Shown one piece after another: positions 1-8,753 of a DNA stretch of 64,000 nt; position 1 is the stretch's first letter, and each line of letters begins with the position of its first letter. The DNA is from Allosphingosinicella deserti (GTDB taxonomy: Bacteria > Pseudomonadota > Alphaproteobacteria > Sphingomonadales > Sphingomonadaceae), in contig NZ_PXYI01000004.1 of the NCBI RefSeq assembly GCF_003012735.1, positions 558,001 to 622,000 of the forward strand, in the 5' to 3' direction. Made by a program: the position numbers and the translations under genes. The notes under the pieces were generated by a model. The model was not told where the DNA came from and did not search any database. It worked only from the letters and a program-made list of their open reading frames with translations.

Positions 1-554
1 ATTCCATCGCGGCGCACGCCATTGCCATCCAGATCGCGTCGTTGACCTTCATGGTGCCGATGGGACTTGCCCAGGCGGTGACGGTGCGGGTCGGTCTCGC
101 TTACGGGCGGAAGGACCGGGACGGCGTCGCAGTGGCGGGCTGGACCGCGTTCGCGCTCAGTGTCGGGTTCATGAGCCTGACCGCTCTGGTGATGCTGACC
201 ATTCCCGATCGCCTCGTCGGCGCGTTCCTGGACAGCGCCGACCCGGCCAATGCCACGGTGATCCCGCTCGCCATCTCGTTCCTGTTCGTGGCCGCCATTT
301 TCCAGATCGTCGACGGAGCGCAGGTGGTCGGCGCCGGCATGCTGCGCGGGCTCCACGATACCAAGGTGCCGATGCTCTACGCTGCGGTCGGTTATTGGGT
401 GATCGGGCTCTCGGTGGCAGTCGGCCTTGCCTTCGGGCTTGGCTGGGGAGGCGTCGGCATCTGGACCGGCCTCGCCACTGGCTTGGCCTCGGTAGCGCTG
501 CTGATGGTAACCCGGTGGGTCCGGCGGGAGCGGCTGGGCTTGTCGCGACTGTAA
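1..554 (+). CDS. MATE family efflux transporter, C-terminal part
   Basis: This is the last 183 codons of a multidrug and toxic compound extrusion transporter, an inner-membrane antiporter. The reading frame is open at the left edge (first full codon at position 3), so the N-terminal half lies outside the window. The segment [20 protein letters not shown] with the following AVTVRVG is typical of the second half of bacterial MATE proteins, and several hydrophobic helices follow before a short basic tail ([10 protein letters not shown]). The last 163 bases are also read on the opposite strand as the tail of the neighbouring protease. Family assignment is firm; the substrate cannot be told from this part. 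Confidence 0.85.
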   Translation, partial: SIAAHAIAIQIASLTFMVPMGLAQAVTVRVGLAYGRKDRDGVAVAGWTAFALSVGFMSLTALVMLTIPDRLVGAFLDSADPANATVIPLAISFLFVAAIFQIVDGAQVVGAGMLRGLHDTKVPMLYAAVGYWVIGLSVAVGLAFGLGWGGVGIWTGLATGLASVALLMVTRWVRRERLGLSRL

Positions 555-1432
555 CCGCCCGCGGCGGCGGCCGCGACCTTCACCTCGACCTGCGTATTCA
601 CCACCTCTACCGCCATGTCGCAACCCATGGCCGTGGTCTGCACCGCCCGGATTTCGCGGCATTGCAGTAGCCGGGCAGTCTCGGCCGGCGTTGCAAACGA
701 AGTCCCGGTGACCCGGGTAACGGCACCCGATGCAGTCACGGATGGCACGCCGACGCCGTGTTGCCAGGCATAATTGTAGGCGCTCGTCCCGACACCGGGC
801 CTGTTGGTGCCGCTCCATGGAAGGCCGGAATCGTCCAGCGCTCCGACCAGCACCGCATTGGGAAAACCTGCGGTCGCCATGTCGAGATTTCCGGGGCGGT
901 CCCGGCCGTCATTTCCCGCTGCGAGTACGACCAGGATGCCCCGTGCGGTCGCTTCGCGCACTGCGGCGGTGATCGCCTTATCGTCGCGAAGGGCCAGTGA
1001 GATATTGATCGCATCCACACCAAGACTGGCGGCTTTGCGGATGGCGTTGACCAGAGGCTTGGCTGAGGGCTGGCAAGGGGGCACCAGCCCCTTCGGGCAC
1101 CCCGCAGGATCGTCGATGCGAAACGAAATGATGTTGAGCGCCTGACGGGATTGGCGAAGTAGGATCGTCGCGACGAGTGTGCCGTGATCGTAGCGGGGCT
1201 TGAACGGCTCCCGGGCCTCGTCGGAGGCCATGTCATACTCGGCCGTGACGACGTGAGCGAGCTCGGGGGTGCGAGCGATACCGCTGTCTATCACTGCGAC
1301 GAGTCGTGGGGGCGCGGCGTCGTGCGTCGGCACTGAAGCGCCAGCGGCCGGCGCCGTGGCCGCGAACAGAGCAGCAGTCAGGATCAGATTCCGCACGCGA
1401 CGCTCCGCACACCACATTGCCTTCATTCGCAT
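392..1432 (-). CDS. Subtilisin-like (S8) serine protease, exported
   Basis: A 346-residue protein with a hydrophobic N-terminal signal (about residues 15-33, ending near AAGAS) and a compact subtilase domain. The catalytic triad is visible in the usual order: Asp49 in VIDSG, His83 in DHGT and Ser245 in GTSFATP, with the oxyanion Asn174 in AAGND. It is probably a periplasmic or secreted endopeptidase. The recognisable domain stops near residue 265. The Pro/Ser/Arg-rich tail after about residue 293 is encoded antisense to the 3' end of the MATE gene, so it may be non-native read-through. The upstream gene (DUF763) is divergent. Substrate unknown. Confidence 0.85.
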   Translation of the reverse strand: MRMKAMWCAERRVRNLILTAALFAATAPAAGASVPTHDAAPPRLVAVIDSGIARTPELAHVVTAEYDMASDEAREPFKPRYDHGTLVATILLRQSRQALNIISFRIDDPAGCPKGLVPPCQPSAKPLVNAIRKAASLGVDAINISLALRDDKAITAAVREATARGILVVLAAGNDGRDRPGNLDMATAGFPNAVLVGALDDSGLPWSGTNRPGVGTSAYNYAWQHGVGVPSVTASGAVTRVTGTSFATPAETARLLQCREIRAVQTTAMGCDMAVEVVNTQVEVKVAAAAAGGYSRDKPSRSRRTHRVTISSATEAKPVARPVQMPTPPQPSPKARPTATESPITQ

Positions 1433-1683
1433 TGTAGAGTGACGGCGCGCGCAGGAGCACGGCGGACGGCATGATTCATTGACTTCCCCCCGGAAGACCG
1501 CTCGTTCGTGATCCTGTTGGAGAAGCGCGCTGTTGGCAATTGGGGTTAGTGCCCTCAGGACCGAAGAAATCGCGACCGCGACACGAAAGACACAGCTGTG
1601 CCGCTCCCGACGGTTCCCCTTCCGTTCCGATCCTGCTAGGCAGCAGCAATGACGTGTTGCTCTCCCGCGCCGGGTCTCGACTG

Positions 1684-2946
1684 ATGGCGAAGCGCGCCGG
1701 CAGCGCCGATCTGCCGCTGCACGGCGGCCGCGTGCCCGCCTGGCTCGGCGAACGCATGACGAAATTGGGCGCGGCGATTTCGCAGGCGATCGTCATGGAA
1801 TATGGCCGCGACGAGCTGCTGCGCCGGCTCGCCCATCCCTTTTGGTTCCAGTCGTTCGGCGCGGTGATGGGCATGGACTGGCATTCGTCCGGCATCACCA
1901 CCAGCGTGCTCGGATCCCTGAAGCGCGGGCTTGCGCCGCTTTCGGGCGAGCTCGGCATTCATGTCTGTGGCGGGCGCGGCAAGCATAGCCGCAAGACCCC
2001 CGACGAGCTCGTCGCGGTGGGCGAGAAGGTCGGGGTGGACGGAGCCGCGCTCGGGCAGGCCAGCCGGCTGGTCGCCAAGGTCGACAGCGCGGCGGTGCAG
2101 GACGGCTTCGACCTCTATCTGCACGGCTTCATCGTTACCGACGGTGGCCGATGGGTGGTGATCCAGCAGGGCATGAACGATGCGCGCGGGCAGGCGCGGC
2201 GTTACCATTGGCTTTCGGAGGACATTACCAGCTTCGTCGAAGCGCCGCATGCCGCGATCGACGGGCGCGGGCAGGGGACGATCGTCAATCTCACCGATCG
2301 CCGTGCCGATGCATCGCGGCGCGGCCAGCTGGCTTTGCTCGGCGACATCGGTCCGGACGGCATTGTCCGCGAACTCGCGCGGATCGATCCGCCGAAGGCC
2401 GCTCCACCGCCTGCCCAAGCGATGTTGCCGCACCTTGTGTTGCCCGATCACCACGATGTGCGCGCGCAGGACGTCATAGCACGGCGGCTGCACGGCAATC
2501 TCGCTGCGGCGGCCGAGCGCGGGCCGGAGGATTTCGCCGAGTTGCTGATGGTGCCGGGCGTCGGGGCGCGAACGGTGCGCGCACTGGCGATGGTCGCGGA
2601 AGTGGTGCACGGCGCACCTTGCCGGTTCAGCGATCCGGCGCGCTTCTCGCTTGCCCATGGCGGCAAGGACGGCCACCCGTTTCCGGTGCCGATCACAGTA
2701 TACGACAAGACCATAGGCGTGATGCGGAGTGCGATCGCGACAGCGAAGCTTGGTCGCGAGGAGGAACTTGCCGCGCTGAAGCGCCTCGATGCGCAGGCAC
2801 GACGGCTCGAACGCCATGTGACCGGTCCCTCGGTCGAGGCGCTGATTGCAGAGGAGCGTGCCGCCAGCCACAGCTATGGTGGGCGCAGCGTATTCGGCCT
2901 GGAGCATCCGCCTGTGGGCGGCGAGGCACGGCAGGACAGGGGTTAG
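1684..2946 (+). CDS. DUF763 domain-containing protein
   Basis: A 420-residue cytoplasmic protein of the DUF763 family, recognised from its start (MAKRAGSADLPLHGGRVPAW) and from the GVGARTVRALA segment near residue 295, which resembles a helix-hairpin-helix turn and hints at nucleic-acid binding. The biochemical function of the family is not established. The frame stays open upstream to 1540, but the ATG at 1684 is chosen because family similarity begins exactly there. The next gene, a broken YqaA-like gene, starts 29 bp after the stop and may be co-transcribed. Confidence 0.8.
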   Translation: MAKRAGSADLPLHGGRVPAWLGERMTKLGAAISQAIVMEYGRDELLRRLAHPFWFQSFGAVMGMDWHSSGITTSVLGSLKRGLAPLSGELGIHVCGGRGKHSRKTPDELVAVGEKVGVDGAALGQASRLVAKVDSAAVQDGFDLYLHGFIVTDGGRWVVIQQGMNDARGQARRYHWLSEDITSFVEAPHAAIDGRGQGTIVNLTDRRADASRRGQLALLGDIGPDGIVRELARIDPPKAAPPPAQAMLPHLVLPDHHDVRAQDVIARRLHGNLAAAAERGPEDFAELLMVPGVGARTVRALAMVAEVVHGAPCRFSDPARFSLAHGGKDGHPFPVPITVYDKTIGVMRSAIATAKLGREEELAALKRLDAQARRLERHVTGPSVEALIAEERAASHSYGGRSVFGLEHPPVGGEARQDRG

Positions 2947-2975
2947 GCGTTGCGGGCCGCGGGACTCGAGGAGAC

Positions 2976-3422
2976 GTGACCGACCTGTTCGTTGCGGGCT
3001 ACCCCGCTCTGTTCGCCGTGGCCCTGCTCGCCGCAACCTTGTTCCCAGAGCGGTCTGAGCTCCTGCTCGCGGTGATGGCGGTCTCGGGCCGCTACGATCC
3101 TTAGCTGTTGCTGGCGGCCGCCACGACCGGGAATGTGCTCGGATCGATCGTCAATTGGGGGCTCGGCCGCTTCCTCGAAGCGCAGCGCGGCGCCCGCTGG
3201 TTCCCGATGTCGGAAACGGCGCTGGCGCGTGCTGAACGTCTCTATGCTCGTTGGGGAAGCTGGACCTTGCTCCTGTCGTGGTTGCCGGTGATCGGCGATC
3301 CGCTGGCCCCCGTCGCCGGCATGCTGCGCACCCCGTTCTCACGCTTCTTCCTGCTGGTGACGATCGCCAAGGCCGGGCGCTACCTGGTCGTCCTCGGCAC
3401 GGCCGCGCAAATCGTTCGCTAA
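2976..3422 (+). pseudogene. YqaA/DedA-type membrane protein gene interrupted by an in-frame TAG
   Basis: From a GTG start at 2976 preceded by GAGGAG, the frame encodes a YqaA-like SNARE-associated (DedA superfamily) inner-membrane protein of 148 codons. It is interrupted at codon 43 (3102-3104) by TAG. Both sides are in the same frame and both match the family: ATLFPERSELLL and SGRYDP before the stop, then LLLAAATTGNVLGS, LLSWLPVIGDPLAPVAG and KAGRY after it. Relatives such as E. coli YqaA have Trp at this place (HPW followed by hydrophobics), so a single TGG to TAG change explains it. It is a recent pseudogene, a sequencing error or, less likely, a suppressed stop. The remaining frame shows no other damage. 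Confidence 0.8.
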
Positions 3423-3469
3423 GTGTCGGCCGCTTTGCCTGTCACGGAGAGTCGGCAATTCGTCACCGC

Positions 3470-3485
3470 ACCGTCATACCGTCAT
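3470..3485 (+). promoter_or_regulatory. Tandem ACCGTCAT repeat ahead of TonB receptor
   Basis: Two perfect head-to-tail copies of ACCGTCAT lie 70 bp upstream of the TonB-receptor start. They contain GTCATACCG, which also occurs in the reverse complement of the box at 34182-34197 before another TonB-receptor operon. A regulator site is possible, but no regulator is known. Confidence 0.3.
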
Positions 3486-3555
3486 AATCGGCACGACATG
3501 GTGAGTCCCTAGATCCCCGCTGAGCGGCGGTGCCGCACTGCACAAGGGGAATGGA

Positions 3556-6072
3556 ATGTCACGTTCGACGGGTCTCGCCCGAGGCGGTCTCGCCTCGCTT
3601 CTGCTCGCGGGCAGTATGCCGGCTCTCGCCCAGGCCGAGGCGAACCTCGAATCGTCGGCCGCTGCGGAAGAGATGGCCCCGAATTCCGACGAGGAGATCA
3701 TCGTCACCGGCCGCGCCGGCGCAGGCGAGCGAACCAAGCTCGAGACCAGTTATGCGGTGACCACGCTCGAGAACGAGACCCTGCGCTCCCGCGCCGCCTC
3801 CAGCGTCACCGAGACGCTGAAATCCGTGCCGGGCTTCTGGGTCGAGGCGTCCGGCGGCGAGGGCAGCGGCAACGTCCGGGCGCGCGGCATTCCGGTCGAC
3901 GGCTTCGGCTCGATCAACCTGCTCGAGGACGGCTTGCCGGTGCAGCATGATCCCTCGCTCGGCTATCTCAATGCCGACCAGGCATTCCGCGTCGACGAGT
4001 CGATCGAACGGATCGAGGTTGTGCGGGGTGGTCCGGCTTCGATCTTCACCTCGAACGCGCCCGGCGGCGTGATCAACTTCATCACCAAGACTCCGGGCGA
4101 TACGCTCTCCGGCAATGCCAGAATCCTCTATGGACCGACGGCCGACCTGTTTCGGTTCGACGGCTGGGTGGGCGTGCCGATCGCCGACGGCTGGGGACTC
4201 GGCATCGGCGGCTTCTATCGCAACGAAGACGGGGTACGCGACCCCGGCTATACCGGCAACAAGGGCGGGCAGATCCGCGCCGATCTCACCGGCCGGCTCG
4301 ATCAGGGCTATGTCCGCCTGAGCTACAAACGGCTCGACGACCGGGCGATCTTCTACACCGGCATCCCGCTAACCAAGGACGCCCAGGGCGACATCGTCGG
4401 TATCGCCGGCTTCGACCCGCAATACGACACCACCGCCAGCCGATCGACGGCGTTCCTCAACCTGCGTAGCGCGTTCGGCCCGCTCTCGTTCGACAACACC
4501 GACGGTTCCCGGATCCGCCTCGATCAATATTCGGCGCTGGTGGATTATGATCTGCCCGGCGGCTGGAAGCTCTCCAACCGCAGCCGTTACCGGGAATCCG
4601 AAACGGTGCGAAACGGCGTCTATCCGGCCTCGATCAGCACGGCGGCCGCCTTCGTCGCCGGCCGCCAGGCCGCCTTGCTCGCTGCATTCCCCGGCGCGAA
4701 CCGCACGATCTTGCGCTACGCCGACACCGGCGAGGCGTTCGACATCGCCGGCCAGAACGGCAACGGTCTGGTTTTCCAGAACAGTGCACGGCCCGTGGCG
4801 GTCGACGAGCGCGAGTTCCTCAACGATTTTCGGGTGGCGTGGACCTTCGATCTCTTCGGCCAGCGCCACGATATCGCGATCGGCTTCTACTACGCGCACA
4901 TTCGGGAGACTTTTCGCCGCTATTCGGCAACGACCCTGCAGGATGTCTCGGGCGATTCGCGGTTGCTCGATTTGATCGCGGTGAACGCCGCCGGCCAGGT
5001 GGTGGGCTCGGCGAGCGAGAATGGCGTGCTGCGCTACGGCTCCGAGTTCGCCAACGGCGCGGGCAATTCCGACACCTACGCGCTCTATCTCTCCGACGAA
5101 TGGCAGGTGACGCCGCAATTGCGGATCGACGCCGGCCTCCGCCAGGAGTGGATCGATACGCAAGGAACCCAAGAAGGCACGGCGACCGTCAATCTCGGCG
5201 ACCGCGCGACGCTCGCCGACGATCAGGTGCTGACCGGCAGCGGCATTTTCACGCCGTTCGACCGCAGCTTCGACAAGCTTGGCTTTACGGTGGGTGCCAA
5301 TTGGCAGTTCAGCCGCAATGCCGGCCTGTTCGCGCGCTACACCTCGGCCTTCCGCCTGCCGAGCGTCGGCAGCTTCATCACCAGCGCCACTGCCCAGCCA
5401 GTCACCCAGGACATCAAGATGTGGGAAGCGGGGTTCAAATATTCGTCGCGGCTGCTGAGCCTCTACGCGACGGCCTTCAACACCGATTTCGGTAGCTTTT
5501 CGATCGGCAATTTCGTCTTCAATCCGGCAACCGGGGGCTACACCCAGCAGACCGAATATGCCGACACCCGCACCTACGGCATCGAGCTGGAAGGCACGCT
5601 GCGGCCCGTGAAATGGTTGGATCTAACCGTAAACGGCACGCTGCAGAACCCGGAATTCCGGAACCTGCAATTCACCGAGCTGGTCAACGGCGCGCCGGTG
5701 CAGCGCGATTATTTCGGCAACCAGCTGCTCCGGGTGCCCAAGCTCGCCCTGCGCGTCACGCCTGCGGTCACCTTGCTCGATGGGCGTTTCCGCGCGCAGA
5801 TGGATGTCGAACATTATGCGCGGCGTTTCTCGGACGCCGCCAACACCTCGGCATTGCCGGCCTACACGGTGATCAATGCCAGCGCCCGCTTCGATCTGAC
5901 GCCGCAGATCAGCCTGTGGGCCTATGGCGACAACCTCACCAATTCGATTGGACTCACGGAAGGGAACCCGCGCGCGGGCGAGCTGACCAGCGGGCAAGCC
6001 AACGACCTGTTGTTCATCGGCCGTCCGATCCTTGGCCGCTCGTTCCGGCTGGCGGTGGATTTCCGCTTCTGA
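3556..6072 (+). CDS. TonB-dependent outer-membrane receptor
   Basis: An 838-residue receptor with a signal peptide (cleavage near ALAQA, residue 27), a segment EEIIVTGR that resembles a TonB box, a plug domain with the VRARGI and IERIEVVRGGPASIF motifs (about residues 65-180), and a long beta-barrel ending in the expected terminal phenylalanine (VDFRF). AAGGGGA sits just before the chosen ATG. Its stop TGA overlaps by one base the ATG of the following metallohydrolase, so the two are translationally coupled and probably handle the same substrate. The ligand is unknown; no sugar enzyme is adjacent, so a siderophore or another small molecule is as likely as a glycan. Confidence 0.9.
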   Translation: MSRSTGLARGGLASLLLAGSMPALAQAEANLESSAAAEEMAPNSDEEIIVTGRAGAGERTKLETSYAVTTLENETLRSRAASSVTETLKSVPGFWVEASGGEGSGNVRARGIPVDGFGSINLLEDGLPVQHDPSLGYLNADQAFRVDESIERIEVVRGGPASIFTSNAPGGVINFITKTPGDTLSGNARILYGPTADLFRFDGWVGVPIADGWGLGIGGFYRNEDGVRDPGYTGNKGGQIRADLTGRLDQGYVRLSYKRLDDRAIFYTGIPLTKDAQGDIVGIAGFDPQYDTTASRSTAFLNLRSAFGPLSFDNTDGSRIRLDQYSALVDYDLPGGWKLSNRSRYRESETVRNGVYPASISTAAAFVAGRQAALLAAFPGANRTILRYADTGEAFDIAGQNGNGLVFQNSARPVAVDEREFLNDFRVAWTFDLFGQRHDIAIGFYYAHIRETFRRYSATTLQDVSGDSRLLDLIAVNAAGQVVGSASENGVLRYGSEFANGAGNSDTYALYLSDEWQVTPQLRIDAGLRQEWIDTQGTQEGTATVNLGDRATLADDQVLTGSGIFTPFDRSFDKLGFTVGANWQFSRNAGLFARYTSAFRLPSVGSFITSATAQPVTQDIKMWEAGFKYSSRLLSLYATAFNTDFGSFSIGNFVFNPATGGYTQQTEYADTRTYGIELEGTLRPVKWLDLTVNGTLQNPEFRNLQFTELVNGAPVQRDYFGNQLLRVPKLALRVTPAVTLLDGRFRAQMDVEHYARRFSDAANTSALPAYTVINASARFDLTPQISLWAYGDNLTNSIGLTEGNPRAGELTSGQANDLLFIGRPILGRSFRLAVDFRF

Positions 6073-7538
6073 TGCTGCCGATCCTGTTGTGGATTGCGGC
6101 AGCGGGCGCCGCGGCATCCGAGTCGCCAGTTCAGATCAGCGGCGAGCTCACCGGCGCAGATCACCAGAGCTACAAGGCGGTCCCGTTCGACGTCCCCGAC
6201 GGCGTCGAGCGGATCACCGTCACCTTGTCCTACGACAAGGCCGACCGAACCGTGGTCGATCTCGGTGTCTGGGATCCGCAGCGCTTCCGCGGCTGGAGCG
6301 GCGGTACCCGCGACCGCTTCACCATCGGCCTCTCGGACGCGAGCCCCGGCTACCTTCCCGGTACCTTGCCGAGCGGACGCTGGCAGGTCATGCTCGGCGT
6401 GCCCAACATCCGCGTGGCGAGCCGCAGCCGCTACGCCGTGACGGTAACCTTCGACAAGGTGGGCGACCCAGCGGCCTCGGCGGCGATCGCCGATCCGCCG
6501 CTCTCGGCTGCCCCGGGTTGGTACCGCGGGGATCTCCACATGCACGATGCGAACAGCGACGGCACCTGCGCGAGCCGGAGCGGCAAGCGGGTGCCGTGCC
6601 CGCTGTTCCGCTCGGTCGAGGCGGCGGCGGCCGCCGGGCTCGATTTCGTCGCCGTGACCGACCACAACACGACGGCCCATTTTGGCGGCCTGCGCGAGCT
6701 CCAGCCCTATTTCGACAAGATCCTGCTGATCCCCGGGATTGAGGTGACGACGTTCAAGGGCCACGCGAACGTGCTCGGCGCCACGGGCTTTGTCGACTTC
6801 CGGATCGGAACACCCGCCGTTGCCGATCTTGCCGGCCTCCAGGAAAGCCTGGCGGAGTCCGGTGCGATCCTGTCGCTCAATCATCCGGCCGCGCCCACCG
6901 GTGAAGACTGCATGGGCTGCGGCTGGGTGTGGCCGGACACCCAGTACGACAAGGTCGCCGCGATCGAGGTCGTGAACGGACCGATTGCGGAAGGGCGCTT
7001 TGGCGGCCTCGAATTCTGGTACGCCCGCCTGAACGAAGGCCATCGCCTGACCGGCATTGCCGGCAGCGACAATCACGATCCCGACGCGCCGGGCGGGAAA
7101 CCACCGATCGGCCGCCCCGCGACGGTGGTGCACGCCGCAGCCTTGTCGCGGGACGGCATTCTGGACGGTATCCGGGGAGGGAATGTCTTCATCGACGTCG
7201 AAGGCACCCGCGAGCGCCTGCTCGAAGTCGATGCGTCTGGCGGCACCGAACGCGTTTCGATGGGAGGACGGTTGGCGGCCAAAGGCGTCGTCGACGTGCG
7301 TGCGCATGTCGCCGCCCCATCGGGAAGCACAGCCTTTCTGGTCGCCGACGGCGAGACCGTGGCCAGCCGTCAAATCGCTTCGGCCGACGAGACGATTGTC
7401 TTCCGGACACCGGCGGCGGCTCGGAGATGGCTCAGCGTCAACGTGCGCGGCGCAAACGGGCAGCTGCTGCTGATCGGCAATCCGATCTACATCGATGCTG
7501 TCCGACAAAGCACGCCAAAGGCCGCGAAACGTTCTTGA
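6072..7538 (+). CDS. Secreted CehA/McbA-type metallohydrolase (PHP superfamily)
   Basis: A 488-residue protein with a short signal peptide (MLPILLWIAAAGAAASES), an N-terminal beta-rich domain (about residues 20-140) and a C-terminal PHP-type metal-dependent hydrolase domain. Candidate metal ligands are seen in GDLHMHD, VTDHNT, PGIEVTT, LNHPA and GSDNHD. CehA/McbA enzymes known from other bacteria hydrolyse carbaryl, but the family is broad and the natural substrates are mostly unknown. The ATG overlaps the stop of the TonB receptor by one base, which suggests a periplasmic enzyme acting on the compound imported by that receptor. A perfect 6-bp hairpin (7569-7583) lies downstream. Confidence 0.8.
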   Translation: MLPILLWIAAAGAAASESPVQISGELTGADHQSYKAVPFDVPDGVERITVTLSYDKADRTVVDLGVWDPQRFRGWSGGTRDRFTIGLSDASPGYLPGTLPSGRWQVMLGVPNIRVASRSRYAVTVTFDKVGDPAASAAIADPPLSAAPGWYRGDLHMHDANSDGTCASRSGKRVPCPLFRSVEAAAAAGLDFVAVTDHNTTAHFGGLRELQPYFDKILLIPGIEVTTFKGHANVLGATGFVDFRIGTPAVADLAGLQESLAESGAILSLNHPAAPTGEDCMGCGWVWPDTQYDKVAAIEVVNGPIAEGRFGGLEFWYARLNEGHRLTGIAGSDNHDPDAPGGKPPIGRPATVVHAAALSRDGILDGIRGGNVFIDVEGTRERLLEVDASGGTERVSMGGRLAAKGVVDVRAHVAAPSGSTAFLVADGETVASRQIASADETIVFRTPAAARRWLSVNVRGANGQLLLIGNPIYIDAVRQSTPKAAKRS

Positions 7539-7568
7539 CGCTTCCTAGCCCACCCTCCTATGTGCGCC

Positions 7569-7583
7569 GCGCACCCCGTGCGC
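7569..7583 (+). terminator. Possible weak hairpin terminator before tRNA-His
   Basis: GCGCAC-CCC-GTGCGC forms a perfect 6-bp stem 30 bp after the metallohydrolase stop and just before tRNA-His. There is no T-run, so termination is uncertain. Confidence 0.3.
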
Positions 7584-7586
7584 AGT

Positions 7587-7664
7587 GGCGATCGTAGCTC
7601 AGTTGGTCAGAGCACCGGTTTGTGGTACCGGGGGTCGCGGGTTCAAGCCCCGTCGATCGCCCCA
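7587..7664 (+). tRNA. tRNA-His (anticodon GTG)
   Basis: A full cloverleaf is visible: acceptor GCGATCG (7588-7594) pairing with CGATCGC (7654-7660), D arm GCTC/GAGC, anticodon stem CCGGT/ACCGG around a loop with GTG at 7622-7624, and a GTTCAAG T loop. The histidine identity elements are encoded: G-1 at 7587 and discriminator C73 at 7661, followed by a genomic CCA. The next gene starts 38 bp later without an intervening terminator. Confidence 0.96.
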
Positions 7665-7702
7665 TTTGCGCAGCATCCTCATACAGCTCAGCAGGTCACC
7701 CG

Positions 7703-8749
7703 ATGCAGTCGCCGTGGGAGTATCCCGACTTCGACGATCATGAGATCGTCCATTTCGTACACGACCGCGCCAGCGGCCTTCGCGCGATCATTGCGGTGCA
7801 CTCGACCCATCTGGGGCCGGGCGCGGGCGGCGTCCGATTCTGGAATTATGCCGAGACGGGCGACGCGCTTCGTGACGCGCTCCGCCTTTCGCGCGGGATG
7901 AGCTACAAGAATGCCATGGCCGGCTTGCCGCTCGGCGGCGGCAAGGCCGTAATCCTGTCGGACGAAGCCCGGACCAAAACTCCCGAGATGCTCGCGGCAT
8001 ACGGCCAGGCTGTCGAGAAGCTCTCCGGCTCCTACGTCACCGCCGAAGATGTTGGAATCACCGTCGCCGATCTCGACGCCGTCTCCAAGCACACCCGCTT
8101 CATCGCCGGCCTTCCAGTTGGCGAGGGTGAGGTCGGCGGCGACCCTGGACCCCATACCAGCTACGGCGTGTTTCTCGGCATCAAGGCCGCGGTCCGTCGT
8201 GCGCTCGGCAAGGACAGCCTGGCGGGCCTCCACATAGCCATGCAAGGCGCCGGCAGCGTCGCCGGCGGCGTCGCCCGTCGCGCTGCCGCGGAAGGTGCGC
8301 GGATCAGCCTCACCGACATCGACCGCAGCCGCGCCTACAGGCTCGCCGCCGAAGTCGGGGCGAGCGTGGTCGCGCCGGAGGAGATCATCAGCCTCGAAGC
8401 CGACATATTCAGCCCGAATGCGCTGGGCGCAATCCTCACCGAAGAGACGATCGCCGGCCTCAACGTGCCGATCGTTGCCGGCGGCGCCAACAACCAGCTC
8501 GCCACCCCGCAGGACGGCCAGCGCATCCATCAGCGCGGCATCCTCTACGCGCCGGATTACGTGATCAACGCCGGCGGGATCATCAATGTCTCGTCCGAAT
8601 ATCTGCGTGACGCGGACGCCGCCGGCGTCAAGAGCCGCGTCGAGCAGGTGCCGGTGCGGCTGGAGCAGATCTGGTCGGAAAGCGCGTCGACGGGTCGCAA
8701 CCCTGCGGAAGTGGCGGATGACATGGCCAAGAGGCTGATCGGCCGGTAG
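7703..8749 (+). CDS. Leu/Phe/Val/Glu-type amino acid dehydrogenase
   Basis: A 348-residue NAD-dependent dehydrogenase of the Leu/Phe/Val branch of the Glu/Leu/Phe/Val family, which oxidatively deaminates branched-chain or aromatic amino acids in the cytosol. Motifs: GPGAGGVRFW, the substrate-binding lysine region SYKNAMAGLPLGGGKAV (about residues 68-84) and a Rossmann segment MQGAGSVAGGVARRAA (about residues 180-195). The frame is open further upstream into the tRNA, so the ATG at 7703 is taken as the start because similarity begins at MQSPWEY. The length fits leucine dehydrogenase; the exact amino acid cannot be decided. The stop is 4 bp from the convergent DMT gene. Confidence 0.85.
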   Translation: MQSPWEYPDFDDHEIVHFVHDRASGLRAIIAVHSTHLGPGAGGVRFWNYAETGDALRDALRLSRGMSYKNAMAGLPLGGGKAVILSDEARTKTPEMLAAYGQAVEKLSGSYVTAEDVGITVADLDAVSKHTRFIAGLPVGEGEVGGDPGPHTSYGVFLGIKAAVRRALGKDSLAGLHIAMQGAGSVAGGVARRAAAEGARISLTDIDRSRAYRLAAEVGASVVAPEEIISLEADIFSPNALGAILTEETIAGLNVPIVAGGANNQLATPQDGQRIHQRGILYAPDYVINAGGIINVSSEYLRDADAAGVKSRVEQVPVRLEQIWSESASTGRNPAEVADDMAKRLIGR

Positions 8750-8753
8750 CAGC

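Noticed and set aside
3470-3485. Tandem octamer as the start of a CRISPR or satellite array
   Set aside because: Only two copies of 8 bp without spacers; better read as a regulator site.
7587-7664. tRNA-His as a phage or island attachment site
   Set aside because: No second copy of the tRNA 3' end and no integrase gene in the window.
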